From Rhizobium rhizoryzae (GTDB lineage: Bacteria; Pseudomonadota; Alphaproteobacteria; Rhizobiales; Rhizobiaceae), in NCBI RefSeq assembly GCF_011046895.1, contig NZ_CP049249.1:124001-188000 (forward strand): 64,000 bases of DNA, written 5' to 3'. The translations under genes were made by a program, and so were the position numbers. Position 1 is the first letter of the stretch, and each line of letters starts with the position of its first letter. The notes under the pieces are model-generated. The model worked only from the letters and a program-made list of their open reading frames with translations, did not search any database and was not told where the DNA came from. This document shows, piece by piece, positions 1 to 8,177 of the stretch.

Positions 1-692
1 TTGGCGGGGTTGCGATATATGTCTTCCGGACGTCCCATCTGCTCGATGACGCCCGCCCGCATGACGATGACGAGATCGGACATGGCAAGCGCTTCTGCCT
101 GATCGTGGGTGACGTAGACGGCGGTGAACCCGTGCTCGCGCTGCAGCGCCCGTATCTCCATGCGCACATGATCCCGCAGCTTCGCATCGAGGTTGGACAG
201 CGGCTCATCGAAGAGCATGACCCCCGGGCGGACTGCCATGGCGCGCGCAAGCGCCACGCGTTGCTGCTGCCCGCCGGAAAGTTGCCCCGGCAGCTTGGCC
301 AGTTGCGAGGACAGGCCGACCTGCTCTGCGACTGCGGCAACCCGCGCGGCAATGTCCTGTGCGCCAAGCCTGCGCTGGCGAAGCCCGAACCCGATGTTGT
401 CGGCAACTGTCAGATGCGGGAAGAGAGCATAGGACTGAAAGCACATGGCCGTGTCGCGCTTTTCTGGCGGCACGTCCTGCATGTTCTGACCTTTGATCTC
501 AATCGTCCCGCCATCAAGCGGAATGAAGCCGGCAATTGCTTTCAGAAGTGTCGTCTTGCCGCAGCCGGAAGGGCCCAGCAGCGTAACCAAATGTCCTTGC
601 GATGCTTCGAAACTGACTTCGCTCAAGGCCTGGAATGTGCCGTAACGCAGACTTGCGCTGCGAACGGACAAAGCGGTCGACGCTTGTGCCAC
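1..692 (-). CDS. ABC transporter ATP-binding protein, UgpC/MsmK-type (5' part; 3' end outside window)
   Basis: ATPase of a CUT1-type importer for sugars, glycerol-3-phosphate or polyamines; it hydrolyses ATP on the cytoplasmic face of a two-permease complex. About 230 codons are present, read leftward. The GTG start at 692 follows a good Shine-Dalgarno (AGGGAGG). Walker A (GPSGCGKTT) lies at residues 40-48, followed by a Q-loop (CFQSYALFPHL), the signature LSGGQQQR, Walker B (VMLFDEP) and the H-loop (YVTHDQAEA). The missing C-terminus would hold the TOBE/MOP domain of this subfamily (about 350 residues complete). The permease and binding-protein genes presumably lie left of the window. The divergent ROK regulator at 957 suggests a carbohydrate substrate, but specificity cannot be read from the ATPase. 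Confidence 0.9.
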   Translation of the reverse strand, partial: MAQASTALSVRSASLRYGTFQALSEVSFEASQGHLVTLLGPSGCGKTTLLKAIAGFIPLDGGTIEIKGQNMQDVPPEKRDTAMCFQSYALFPHLTVADNIGFGLRQRRLGAQDIAARVAAVAEQVGLSSQLAKLPGQLSGGQQQRVALARAMAVRPGVMLFDEPLSNLDAKLRDHVRMEIRALQREHGFTAVYVTHDQAEALAMSDLVIVMRAGVIEQMGRPEDIYRNPA

Positions 693-956
693 GGTGTTAC
701 CCTCCCTGTAGACGAGCTCAATTCTGACGTTGAGCTTGATTTATCATGCTTTGTGTATAATATTTATGACAGGTTTTTGACTGTTGTAAATAGCGGCATC
801 ATCGGTAAAAAGCTCTTTGAATGGTAGAGAACACAGGTTGTGACCTTATGTTTTTATGTTTATTGCATAATTTTTATAGGAGCACCGTGTACGTATTGCC
901 GAGGGCGTTAAAAGCCTCTAGGGGTTGTATGTCCGGACTGAGAGGTAAAGGCTGAG
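693..956. promoter_or_regulatory. Divergent promoter region with an inverted repeat (715-736)
   Basis: This 264-bp AT-rich gap separates the leftward ABC ATPase gene from the rightward ROK regulator, so it should hold both promoters. An inverted repeat AGCTCAA (715-721) and TTGAGCT (730-736), with an 8-bp spacer, sits 23-44 bp upstream of the ATPase start. It is a reasonable place for the ROK protein to act. No coding signal is visible here. Confidence 0.4.
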
Positions 957-2090
957 ATGTCTGAGAAGGTGAGCGATCTCTCGGGAAACGAGCGAATGAT
1001 TCTCGAGATCGTGCGCAGGGCACCCAATATTCTGCGGTCTGCCGTTGCGCCTGCCACCAATCTCACACAGCCTTCGGTGCACAGAATCATCGATCAGCTT
1101 CTGGAGATGGGACTGCTCACCCTGGGCGATCCGGTCATTCACGGGCGCGGCAAGCCGAGCCCTTCGCTTAAGCTGAACGCTGAAGCACGTTTTACGATCG
1201 GCATTTCCGTCAATACCGACAGCATAGCGTTCGGATTGTGCGATTTTGCCTGCCGTATCGTTTACGAGGAAATGCTGGAGGTCGCGCCGACCAACAGGCG
1301 TGATACGCTCTTCGTTTTGAAAGAACGGCTGCGCGCGGTTCTGGCGGAGCGGGGAGTTATGCAGGACAAGCTCGCTGGCATAGGATTTTCCATGGCGGGT
1401 TTCTTTATTGGCCCCGAGCGATATTTCAATGCGCCGGAACTCCTGCGTGACTGGTCGCTGGTAGATCTACGCAAGGAACTGGAAACGCTCTTCGATCTTC
1501 CGGTCTGGACCGAAAACAACGGTACGACAGGCGCTATAGGGGAGTCTGCCGTTGGCGCAGGCCGAAACTTTTCTACCTTTGGCTACCTTTCCTTCAACTA
1601 CGGTTTTGGTGGAGGCATCGTTCTGGACGGCAAGCCATTCTTCGGCGCTTTCGGTAACGCAGGGGAACTTAGCCGGGTCTTCACTCTGGAGGAGGGACCT
1701 TCGCGGCCGGCTCTTGGCGAATTGCTCAAGCGGCTCGATCGTTCAGGCATCGCGATCGCGAATATTCGTGAGTTGCGACAACGCTTCGACCCGACCTGGC
1801 CGCAGGTTTCCGAATGGGTCGAGGAGGTTGCGCCCACACTCAACAGGGCGATCGACATGCTGCGCGCTGTCATCGATCCAGAGGCGATTGTCTTCGGTGG
1901 TGAACTTCCACCCGCCCTGGGTGAAATGCTGATTGCCATCCCCCCTTCGTCCACAAAGCCGCGATATGGTCTGGAAGCCCCTTATCCGCACCGGCTGCTA
2001 AGCCCCATTCAATCGGATCCCGCAATTCTGGGCGCAGCGCTCATTCCGCTGATGGATCAGTATTTTGCCTGGTCGCTTCCAAAGCCGTGA
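957..2090 (+). CDS. ROK family transcriptional regulator (NagC/XylR/Mlc-like)
   Basis: Sugar-responsive DNA-binding regulator of 377 residues, the usual length for ROK repressors. An N-terminal winged helix-turn-helix (about residues 10-70) precedes a sugar-kinase-like ROK fold with ENNGT at about 186-190 and a glycine-rich GFGGGIVLDG stretch. The zinc-binding CxCGxxGC cluster of NagC/Mlc is not present; the corresponding segment reads GNAGELSRVF near residue 233. ATG 957 follows AAAGG. It is divergent from the ABC ATPase gene and probably controls it. The inducer is unknown; a mono- or aminosugar is the family norm. Confidence 0.88.
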   Translation: MSEKVSDLSGNERMILEIVRRAPNILRSAVAPATNLTQPSVHRIIDQLLEMGLLTLGDPVIHGRGKPSPSLKLNAEARFTIGISVNTDSIAFGLCDFACRIVYEEMLEVAPTNRRDTLFVLKERLRAVLAERGVMQDKLAGIGFSMAGFFIGPERYFNAPELLRDWSLVDLRKELETLFDLPVWTENNGTTGAIGESAVGAGRNFSTFGYLSFNYGFGGGIVLDGKPFFGAFGNAGELSRVFTLEEGPSRPALGELLKRLDRSGIAIANIRELRQRFDPTWPQVSEWVEEVAPTLNRAIDMLRAVIDPEAIVFGGELPPALGEMLIAIPPSSTKPRYGLEAPYPHRLLSPIQSDPAILGAALIPLMDQYFAWSLPKP

Positions 2091-2115
2091 AGATGTGTGT
2101 TGTTCCCCTGAAAGA

Positions 2116-2136
2116 CCGTCGTTTCGAGAACGACGG
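2116..2136. terminator. Hairpin between convergent genes
   Basis: Perfect 8-bp stem CCGTCGTT/AACGACGG with a 5-nt loop lies between the ends of the ROK gene (plus) and tctA (minus). No clear T-run follows on either side, so it is a terminator-like hairpin, possibly bidirectional. Confidence 0.5.
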
Positions 2137-2196
2137 CCCTCGTCGCAAAAATGATGCGCATGATCACAGAGAGACCAAAGCGGGTGTCCCTGCCTG

Positions 2197-3699
2197 CTAC
2201 TCCGCAAACACTTCGTCACGACCTCTGCGGATATTCGGAATGATTGCAACGATCAGCAAAAGGGCAGACAGGATGATGAGTCCGGCGCTGATGGGCTCGG
2301 TTACGAAGGTGGACAGGGAGCCGCGTGACAGGATGAGCGCCCTGCGCAGGTTTTCTTCCAGAAGTTTGCCAAGCACGAAACCGAGCAGCATGGGTGCTGG
2401 CTCGAAGCCGAACCGGGTCAGCAGATAGCCCACGAAACCGAAGAGGCCGATCAGAAGGACATCCGTCGCCTGTGAGTTGATCGAGTAGATGCCGATACAG
2501 CAGAAGACGAGGATGGCCGGGAATAGCAACCGGTATGGCACCTTGAGCAGCTTCACCCAGACGCCGACCAGCGGCAGATTGATGATGAGCAACATCAGGT
2601 TGCCGATCCACATCGAAGCAATCATACCCCAGAAAAGTGAGGGTTTGCCCGTCATGACCTGTGGACCTGGAATAATGCCATGGATGGTCATCGCGCCGAC
2701 CATCAACGCCATGACGGCATTGGCGGGAATGCCGAGCGTCAGAAGCGGGATGAAAGATGTCTGGGCACCGGCGTTGTTTGCCGACTCTGGCCCTGCCACA
2801 CCTTCGACGGCACCCTTGCCGAAGCGAGAGGGGTCTTTCGAAAGCTTCTTTTCCATCGCGTACGACGCGAAGGGAGCCAGAATTGCGCCGTTCCCGGGCA
2901 GAATGCCGAAGGCGGATCCCAAAAGCGTTCCGCGCAAAACCGGCGCGATCGACTGGCGTAGTTCCTCCCGGTTTGGCAGCAGCCTGCCGATTGCTCCCCG
3001 CACGACATCGCGCTCTTCCGGTTGGCCGAGATTGCGCAGAATTTCCGATACACCGAACACACCCATTGCCAGCACGGCGAAATCGATCCCATCCCATAGG
3101 AAGGGTTGGCCGAAGGTCATGCGCTGGTCGCCTGTTTCCAGATCGGTGCCAACCGTGGAAAGCAGCAGGCCAAGCATGATCATGGCAATCGCCTTGATGA
3201 TCGAGCCGCCCGCCAGAACGACGGCGAACACGAGGCCCATGACCATCAGCGCGAAGTATTCGGTCGGTCCGAACAGAAGAGCGACGCGTGTCAGCGGGGC
3301 ACCGAGTGCTGCAATGAAGATCGTTGCAACGGTGCCGGCGAAGAAGGAGCCAAGTGCCGCGATGCCCAAAGCCGCTCCGGCCCGACCCCGACGAGCCATG
3401 GCATGACCATCAAGGGCGGTAACGACAGATGTTGCTTCACCGGGAATGTTCACCAGAATGGCAGTCGTCGAACCACCATATTGCGCTCCGTAGTAGATGC
3501 CGGCGAGCATGATCAGCGCGCCAGTCGGATCAAGGCTGAACGTAATTGGCAGAAGCATGGCAATGGTTGCGACAGGGCCAACACCCGGAAGAACGCCGAT
3601 CAGCGTTCCTACAAGGCAGCCAAGGAAAGCAAGCGCCAGGTTTTGCAGGCCAAGCGCGACCGAAAATCCCAGCGACAGGTTTGAAACAAGCGTATCCAT
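2197..3699 (-). CDS. tctA: Tripartite tricarboxylate transporter large permease, TctA family
   Basis: Large membrane subunit (500 residues, about 11-12 hydrophobic segments) of a TTT secondary importer. Such systems move citrate or other, often aromatic, carboxylates with a binding protein of the Bug family. The family's glycine/proline-rich motif (GVLPGVGP) is near residues 38-45, and a second such stretch (GILPGNGA) appears mid-protein. Its start codon overlaps the tctB stop (TGATG), so the two are translationally coupled. It is the last gene of the tct set. Substrate is inferred from context: an aromatic or hydroxylated carboxylate feeding the enzymes upstream. Confidence 0.95.
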   Translation of the reverse strand: MDTLVSNLSLGFSVALGLQNLALAFLGCLVGTLIGVLPGVGPVATIAMLLPITFSLDPTGALIMLAGIYYGAQYGGSTTAILVNIPGEATSVVTALDGHAMARRGRAGAALGIAALGSFFAGTVATIFIAALGAPLTRVALLFGPTEYFALMVMGLVFAVVLAGGSIIKAIAMIMLGLLLSTVGTDLETGDQRMTFGQPFLWDGIDFAVLAMGVFGVSEILRNLGQPEERDVVRGAIGRLLPNREELRQSIAPVLRGTLLGSAFGILPGNGAILAPFASYAMEKKLSKDPSRFGKGAVEGVAGPESANNAGAQTSFIPLLTLGIPANAVMALMVGAMTIHGIIPGPQVMTGKPSLFWGMIASMWIGNLMLLIINLPLVGVWVKLLKVPYRLLFPAILVFCCIGIYSINSQATDVLLIGLFGFVGYLLTRFGFEPAPMLLGFVLGKLLEENLRRALILSRGSLSTFVTEPISAGLIILSALLLIVAIIPNIRRGRDEVFAE

Positions 3700-4349
3700 C
3701 AGTCCTGCTTTCCATCAACCGTCGAATTTGAGAGATGCCTCTCTGTAGCGAACAAGCCTGCGGAGATGCAAAGCATCACAGCGGCTGTGACCCGCAGCAC
3801 CAGTTTTTGCGACCAGCCCTCGGGAAGGCTGTCGATGAGAAAGGCCGGCAGGATCGGGATCGGCAAGTTCAGCAGATCTCCAAACATCAGCATGCAGACC
3901 GGCGTCAATCCGAATGCCAGCGCCAGAAGCTCGCGCAGGCGTGCCTCTGGCGTCGCAAATCCGGCAATTATGATTGCAAAGGGGGCTGATACCATCAGGC
4001 CCAGTCCCGGAACGTTGACCGGGCCAATGCGCCATGAACTGATGGTCGCAGCGAAGAAGCCAATGGACAGGAGAACGAAAACGGTGCCGCGAAGCTCCGT
4101 TTTCTCGATCGCCGAACCATGACGCACGAGGGCGACACCAGCGATGATGAGACCAAGGCTACCCACACCGATGGCCAGGGCACGGGGCAGAAGCGCCGAA
4201 CCCATTTCGGAGAGCGAACCTGCATTGAGGTCACTCAGCAACCACAGCGCCAGGCCGGCGACACCGGCCAGAGCCAGCCCGCCGGCAAAGTTCTGAGGCG
4301 CCTTGATGGCCCGCCCGGCATCCCGCTGACGGGGTTCGATCTCATTCAT
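3699..4349 (-). CDS. tctB: Tripartite tricarboxylate transporter small permease, TctB family
   Basis: Small membrane subunit (216 residues, about four to five hydrophobic segments) partnering TctA. I chose ATG 4349 because GGGAGG lies six bases upstream; an ATG at 4370 has no such site. It lies between tctC and tctA with a 1-bp overlap to tctA, the usual TctC-TctB-TctA order. Sequence conservation in this family is low, so the call depends on size, hydrophobicity and position. Confidence 0.9.
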   Translation of the reverse strand: MNEIEPRQRDAGRAIKAPQNFAGGLALAGVAGLALWLLSDLNAGSLSEMGSALLPRALAIGVGSLGLIIAGVALVRHGSAIEKTELRGTVFVLLSIGFFAATISSWRIGPVNVPGLGLMVSAPFAIIIAGFATPEARLRELLALAFGLTPVCMLMFGDLLNLPIPILPAFLIDSLPEGWSQKLVLRVTAAVMLCISAGLFATERHLSNSTVDGKQD

Positions 4350-4382
4350 TCGCAGCCTCCCTGCAGTCATGCCCTAAAGATG

Positions 4383-5369
4383 TCAGTTCGGTTCGATTCC
4401 CAGATCCTTCAGGACCTGACCGGTATAGGCATGCTGGGCTGCTAGAAATTTCTTCGCGCCAGCCGGAGCCACGTTTTCACCCTTTTCCATCTCGAAGCCG
4501 AGCGTGGGAGCCCGTTCCAGAACGTCTGGTTCGGCAATTGCCTTGGCGACGGCCTTGCTCATGGTTTCGACGATCGCATCCGGCGTTCCAGCCGGAGCCA
4601 TGATCATGAACCAACCCTGTAGCTCCATGTTTTTCAGCGTTTCAGCAATGGCTGGCACATTGGGAAGCGTGGCGATCCGCTCCTTGCCGGCGACTGCAAT
4701 CGGACGCAGCGATCCGTCCTTGATGAAGGCCTCGACGACCGATGCAGACTGAATGGTCACGGGTGTACGACCACTGATGCTGTCCTGCACCGCGTTCGAG
4801 ATCGTGTTGTAGGGAACCAGTGCCATCTTGGTTCCGGCCTGCTTGTTGATAGCCTGCGCGATCAAGCCGGAAATGTTACGCGGCCCATCCACGGCGATGC
4901 TGAGAGAACCGGGATCAGCCTTTTCGAGGGCGATGAGCTCTGCAAGACTGTTTGCTTTCACGTCCGGATTGACAAGCAGGATGTGATGGCTGCGCGCAAC
5001 CATGGCAACCGGCACGAAGTCTTTCAACGGATCGTAGGACAGATTCTTGATCGTGTAGGGGTTCGTTACCAACGCTGCCGACGTTGCGAAGACGAAGGTG
5101 TATCCGTCATTGGTGGCGCGCGCTGCCGCCTGCATTCCGACGACATTGGCGGCGCCTGGACGGTTTTCAACGATGAACTGCTGGCCCAGGGCGCGTGAGA
5201 GCTTGTCGGTGATTATGCGGCACAGCACGTCGGGGCTGTTGCCAGCTGCCTGCGGCACGATGACGGTCACAGGCCGTTGCGGCCAGTCCGCTGCCGTTGC
5301 CAAGGTCGGGGCAGCAAGGGCTGCGCCCGCTGCGCCAGCGATGAACATGCGTCTAGAAATTTTGAACAT
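4383..5369 (-). CDS. tctC: Tripartite tricarboxylate transporter substrate-binding protein, Bug/TctC family
   Basis: Periplasmic solute receptor of 328 residues. The N-terminus has a twin-arginine-like signal (SRRMFIAG, then an Ala-rich core) with cleavage probably near residue 26. The mature start WPQRPVTVIVPQAAG is typical of Bug proteins, as is the later GTPD segment. ATG 5369 follows GGGAGG. It heads the tct set and delivers substrate to TctAB. The ligand is not readable; the neighbouring ring-cleavage genes suggest an aromatic or hydroxycarboxylic acid. Confidence 0.93.
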   Translation of the reverse strand: MFKISRRMFIAGAAGAALAAPTLATAADWPQRPVTVIVPQAAGNSPDVLCRIITDKLSRALGQQFIVENRPGAANVVGMQAAARATNDGYTFVFATSAALVTNPYTIKNLSYDPLKDFVPVAMVARSHHILLVNPDVKANSLAELIALEKADPGSLSIAVDGPRNISGLIAQAINKQAGTKMALVPYNTISNAVQDSISGRTPVTIQSASVVEAFIKDGSLRPIAVAGKERIATLPNVPAIAETLKNMELQGWFMIMAPAGTPDAIVETMSKAVAKAIAEPDVLERAPTLGFEMEKGENVAPAGAKKFLAAQHAYTGQVLKDLGIEPN

Positions 5370-5403
5370 TCTTACCTCCCAAGGTTCAAATCAAAATCGG
5401 GTA

Positions 5404-5431
5404 CAGGGCCGCCCTCCTCCGGGCGGCCCTG
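5404..5431. terminator. Strong intergenic hairpin between bicupin gene and tctC
   Basis: Perfect 11-bp stem (CAGGGCCGCCC and its complement) with a 6-nt loop, just after the stop of the bicupin gene. Reading leftward it is followed by a moderately T-rich stretch (GATTTTGATTTG). It may terminate or attenuate transcription from the catabolic genes before tctCBA, or protect the mRNA end. Confidence 0.6.
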
Positions 5432-5435
5432 CGCA

Positions 5436-6446
5436 TCAGGCCGCCAACGTCACATCGACAAGATTTGACGTAGGGCTCAGGATCTGCCGCAAATCCTGAT
5501 CGCGAGCAGCCTGGAAAGTGAATTCCTGTGTCTCTACGCCCTGGCTGTCCCAGAAGGCGAGGCCGGTGCCGTTTGCGGATGACAAAAGCCAGCGGGCCGA
5601 CCCGCTGAGGACCTGTGTCGAATAAACCGTGTCCGCCGGGATGTTGGCAAAGTCACCAGCGCCCATCACATAGGCTTCGCCATCGAGAACAAGCGACAAT
5701 GCGCCTGACAGAAGGTAAAGATTGACATGCGTCTCGGCGTGCCGGATTGGCGGCATGCTTGCACCGAGACCGGCCTCGATTGTGCGGATCTCCATCCTGT
5801 CATCGCAAAGGCTTGCTGGCAGCACCGTTGTGGCAAGATGGCCAGCCAGACGGTGGCGCGGTCCATATCCGGACTGAAGGACGAAAGACTGACGCTGCTG
5901 CGGCAACTGGCGGTCTGTCTCATTGCCATCGGTGACCTCGGCGTAGACCGCTTCCGGCATACGCATAACGCCAAAACGCTGCATTGCGGGACCCATGCGT
6001 GAGAAATCGAACGGGTGATTGGATGCTGGCAGTCCCGGTTCGAGCCAGACGCTGCCGGCACCTTCGAAGAAACCTTCCCAGCCGCCGGGCGCTACGATTC
6101 CAAAGAACTGCGTGCGCGGAGCAACCGATTGATAGGCATGAACCACGTTCGGCGGTACGAATGCGAAATCGCCCTCGGTCAGGATACGGGAGCTGTTCTC
6201 CGCCCAGATGCGGAGTCGGCCTCGTGTGCAGAACCAAGTGTCATATTCTCGCTCATGGTAATGAAGCGGGATAGGCTGCCGGTCGAGCGTTGCTTCGCAG
6301 ACGACCGCTCCATAGCCACCCGCAGTCTCATCGGTTCCTGCCAGGACCGTGATAATCTGACCGGCAACGTTGAATGCGTCGCCTTCTCCCTGGCGCAGGA
6401 CATAAGCAACTGATTTTCCCGGTAGGGTACGAAGTGATCCCGACAT
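5436..6446 (-). CDS. Bicupin-domain protein (quercetinase-like)
   Basis: A 336-residue protein with two cupin beta-barrels. The first carries the histidine/glutamate metal-site pattern HYHEREYDTW and later PPNVVHAY. The second has a weaker HAETHVNLYLL pattern. Such bicupins include quercetin 2,3-dioxygenase and pirin-like proteins that bind Fe, Mn or Ni. ATG 6446 follows GAGGAG with 7-bp spacing. It sits between the alpha/beta hydrolase gene and tctC. A role in oxygenating or hydrolysing a phenolic intermediate is inferred from neighbours only. Confidence 0.75.
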   Translation of the reverse strand: MSGSLRTLPGKSVAYVLRQGEGDAFNVAGQIITVLAGTDETAGGYGAVVCEATLDRQPIPLHYHEREYDTWFCTRGRLRIWAENSSRILTEGDFAFVPPNVVHAYQSVAPRTQFFGIVAPGGWEGFFEGAGSVWLEPGLPASNHPFDFSRMGPAMQRFGVMRMPEAVYAEVTDGNETDRQLPQQRQSFVLQSGYGPRHRLAGHLATTVLPASLCDDRMEIRTIEAGLGASMPPIRHAETHVNLYLLSGALSLVLDGEAYVMGAGDFANIPADTVYSTQVLSGSARWLLSSANGTGLAFWDSQGVETQEFTFQAARDQDLRQILSPTSNLVDVTLAA

Positions 6447-6465
6447 AAATTTTCTCCTCAAAATT

Positions 6466-7257
6466 CTACTGTTTCAGGCTGCGTTCGAAGAAACGAAGCA
6501 GCGGCGCCGCCAGCCGGGCCGAATGGGTGCCGGCCATTTCGGGATCTTCTTCGGAGAACCAGAGATGCGCGGCATCCGGCAGCTCGAGTGCGGTGACCGG
6601 ATATCCCGCCTGACGAAGTGTTTCGGCGAAATGGGCCGATTGCTGGGGCGAAACCTCCCGGTCCAGATGGCCCCAGCACAGGAAGACCGGCATGCGGCGT
6701 TGATGGCTGATCTGCCTCAGGGGCGACGCCTGATGGTAAAGCAGCGGTTCGGAAAAGGGTGAAGCGCCCAGCAGCAGTTCGGTCTTGTCTGGCGCCGTCA
6801 CGCTATTGATGGCGCGATCCGCCTGCCAGTGCGCCATAAGATCATAGACGCCATAGATCCCTGCAAGCGCCTTTGGCGCCGGGCAATCAATGGACGAAAG
6901 ACTGGCGAGTGCTGCCAGATGGCCACCTGCAGAAGCTCCCAGAATGCCGATGCGTTCGCCATCAATGCCATAGGTTGATGCCATGGCCGCGAAGTGGTGC
7001 AGAGACGCTTCGACGTCCTGAAGATTTCCAGGAAACGCAGGCGCACCTGCACTTGCGCGGCGATAGTCGACGCTGGCGAAAGCAAAGCCGTTTCTCGCGA
7101 ATAACTCGCCCCAGGACCGCAGCGCCGAACGATGGCCGCGGATCCAGCCACCTCCCGGTACCGCAACAATCAACGGAAAGGGACCAGACTCATCAGGCAT
7201 AAACAGATCTGCCTTGAGTGCCTGCCCGTCGGTGCTTGAATACTCGATCGTCTTCAT
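6466..7257 (-). CDS. Alpha/beta hydrolase (carboxylesterase / dienelactone-type)
   Basis: A 263-residue cytoplasmic hydrolase. It shows an oxyanion-hole motif in degenerate form (VPGGGW), the nucleophile elbow GASAGG (HSL/esterase style), a late Asp (GHLDREV) and a catalytic His (AAHLWF). No signal peptide. It lies 19 bp upstream of the bicupin gene and 33 bp downstream of the FAH gene, in the same operon. It probably hydrolyses an ester, lactone or ring-fission product of the local pathway. The exact substrate is unknown. Confidence 0.8.
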   Translation of the reverse strand: MKTIEYSSTDGQALKADLFMPDESGPFPLIVAVPGGGWIRGHRSALRSWGELFARNGFAFASVDYRRASAGAPAFPGNLQDVEASLHHFAAMASTYGIDGERIGILGASAGGHLAALASLSSIDCPAPKALAGIYGVYDLMAHWQADRAINSVTAPDKTELLLGASPFSEPLLYHQASPLRQISHQRRMPVFLCWGHLDREVSPQQSAHFAETLRQAGYPVTALELPDAAHLWFSEEDPEMAGTHSARLAAPLLRFFERSLKQ

Positions 7258-7290
7258 GAGCCGGTCCCTGGTTCTGATCAGCGCTGAGAT

Positions 7291-8136
7291 TTATGCTTCC
7301 TGTACGATCGGGTTGCGCAGGATGCCGAGGCGCTCGATCTCAACCTCGACGACGTCGCCCGGCTTCATCCAGAGCGGCGGATTACGCTTTGCACCGACGC
7401 CACCAGGGGTGCCGGAAGCGATAACGTCACCGGCTTCAAGACGCGTGAAGCTGGAGCAATATTCGATCTGCCGGGCGATATCGAAGATCATCTGGCTGAA
7501 GGTCGCGTCCTGCACCACCTGACCGTTCAATCGGGTCTGAATGCGAAGGTCATCAAGTGGTCCGAGTTCGTCCGGCGTCATCATCCACGGGCCGAAAGCA
7601 CCAGTCTCGGGGAAGTTCTTGCCAGGCGTGAACTGATGCGTATGGCGCTGATAGTCGCGCACGCTGCCGTCGTTGTAGCAGGCAAAACCCGCAATGTGTC
7701 CAAGCGCGTCTTCACGGGTGATATACCGGCCTGGCTTGCCGATGATGACGGCGAGTTCGCCTTCATAATCCAGTTCCGTCGAAACCTTCGGACGCAGGAT
7801 CGGCTTCAGGTGACCCGTCTGGCTGTTGGCGAACCGGCCGAATATGGTTGGATTGTCCACTTCGGCGCGACCGGTTTCCTTCCGGTGCATTTCGTAGTTC
7901 AGGCCGACGCAGAGGATCTTGTCGGGGTTGGGGATGACCGGCAGCCATTCAAGTTGCGACAATTCGAACGAGGGTGCCTTTGCCGCCGCTTCCGAAACAC
8001 CGGCCAGGCCCGCCGTGATTGCCGCTTTCAGATCCGCATAGCGGTCTGCCAAGATGGCGCCCGCATCACGAAACGTTTCGCCTTCAACAACGCCCCAGGT
8101 GGTGCGACCGGCAATCTTCACGGTAGAAAGTCTCAT
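7291..8136 (-). CDS. Fumarylacetoacetate hydrolase (FAH) family protein
   Basis: Metal-dependent C-C hydrolase, hydratase or isomerase of 281 residues. The FAH fold is shown by LCVGLNYEMHRKE, the metal-ligand segment DYEGELAVIIG and a downstream Asp (YNDGSVRDYQ), then ASGTPGGVGAKRNPP near the end, typical of FAHD1-like proteins. ATG 8136 follows AAGGAG. In meta-cleavage pathways such proteins act on 2-hydroxy-dienoates, fumarylpyruvate or 2-oxo-hept-3-ene-dioate, which fits the adjacent monooxygenase and dioxygenase. Confidence 0.9.
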   Translation of the reverse strand: MRLSTVKIAGRTTWGVVEGETFRDAGAILADRYADLKAAITAGLAGVSEAAAKAPSFELSQLEWLPVIPNPDKILCVGLNYEMHRKETGRAEVDNPTIFGRFANSQTGHLKPILRPKVSTELDYEGELAVIIGKPGRYITREDALGHIAGFACYNDGSVRDYQRHTHQFTPGKNFPETGAFGPWMMTPDELGPLDDLRIQTRLNGQVVQDATFSQMIFDIARQIEYCSSFTRLEAGDVIASGTPGGVGAKRNPPLWMKPGDVVEVEIERLGILRNPIVQEA

Positions 8137-8177
8137 AGGGATAACTCCTTGGAAATGGAACGTAGGACATCGGGCTT

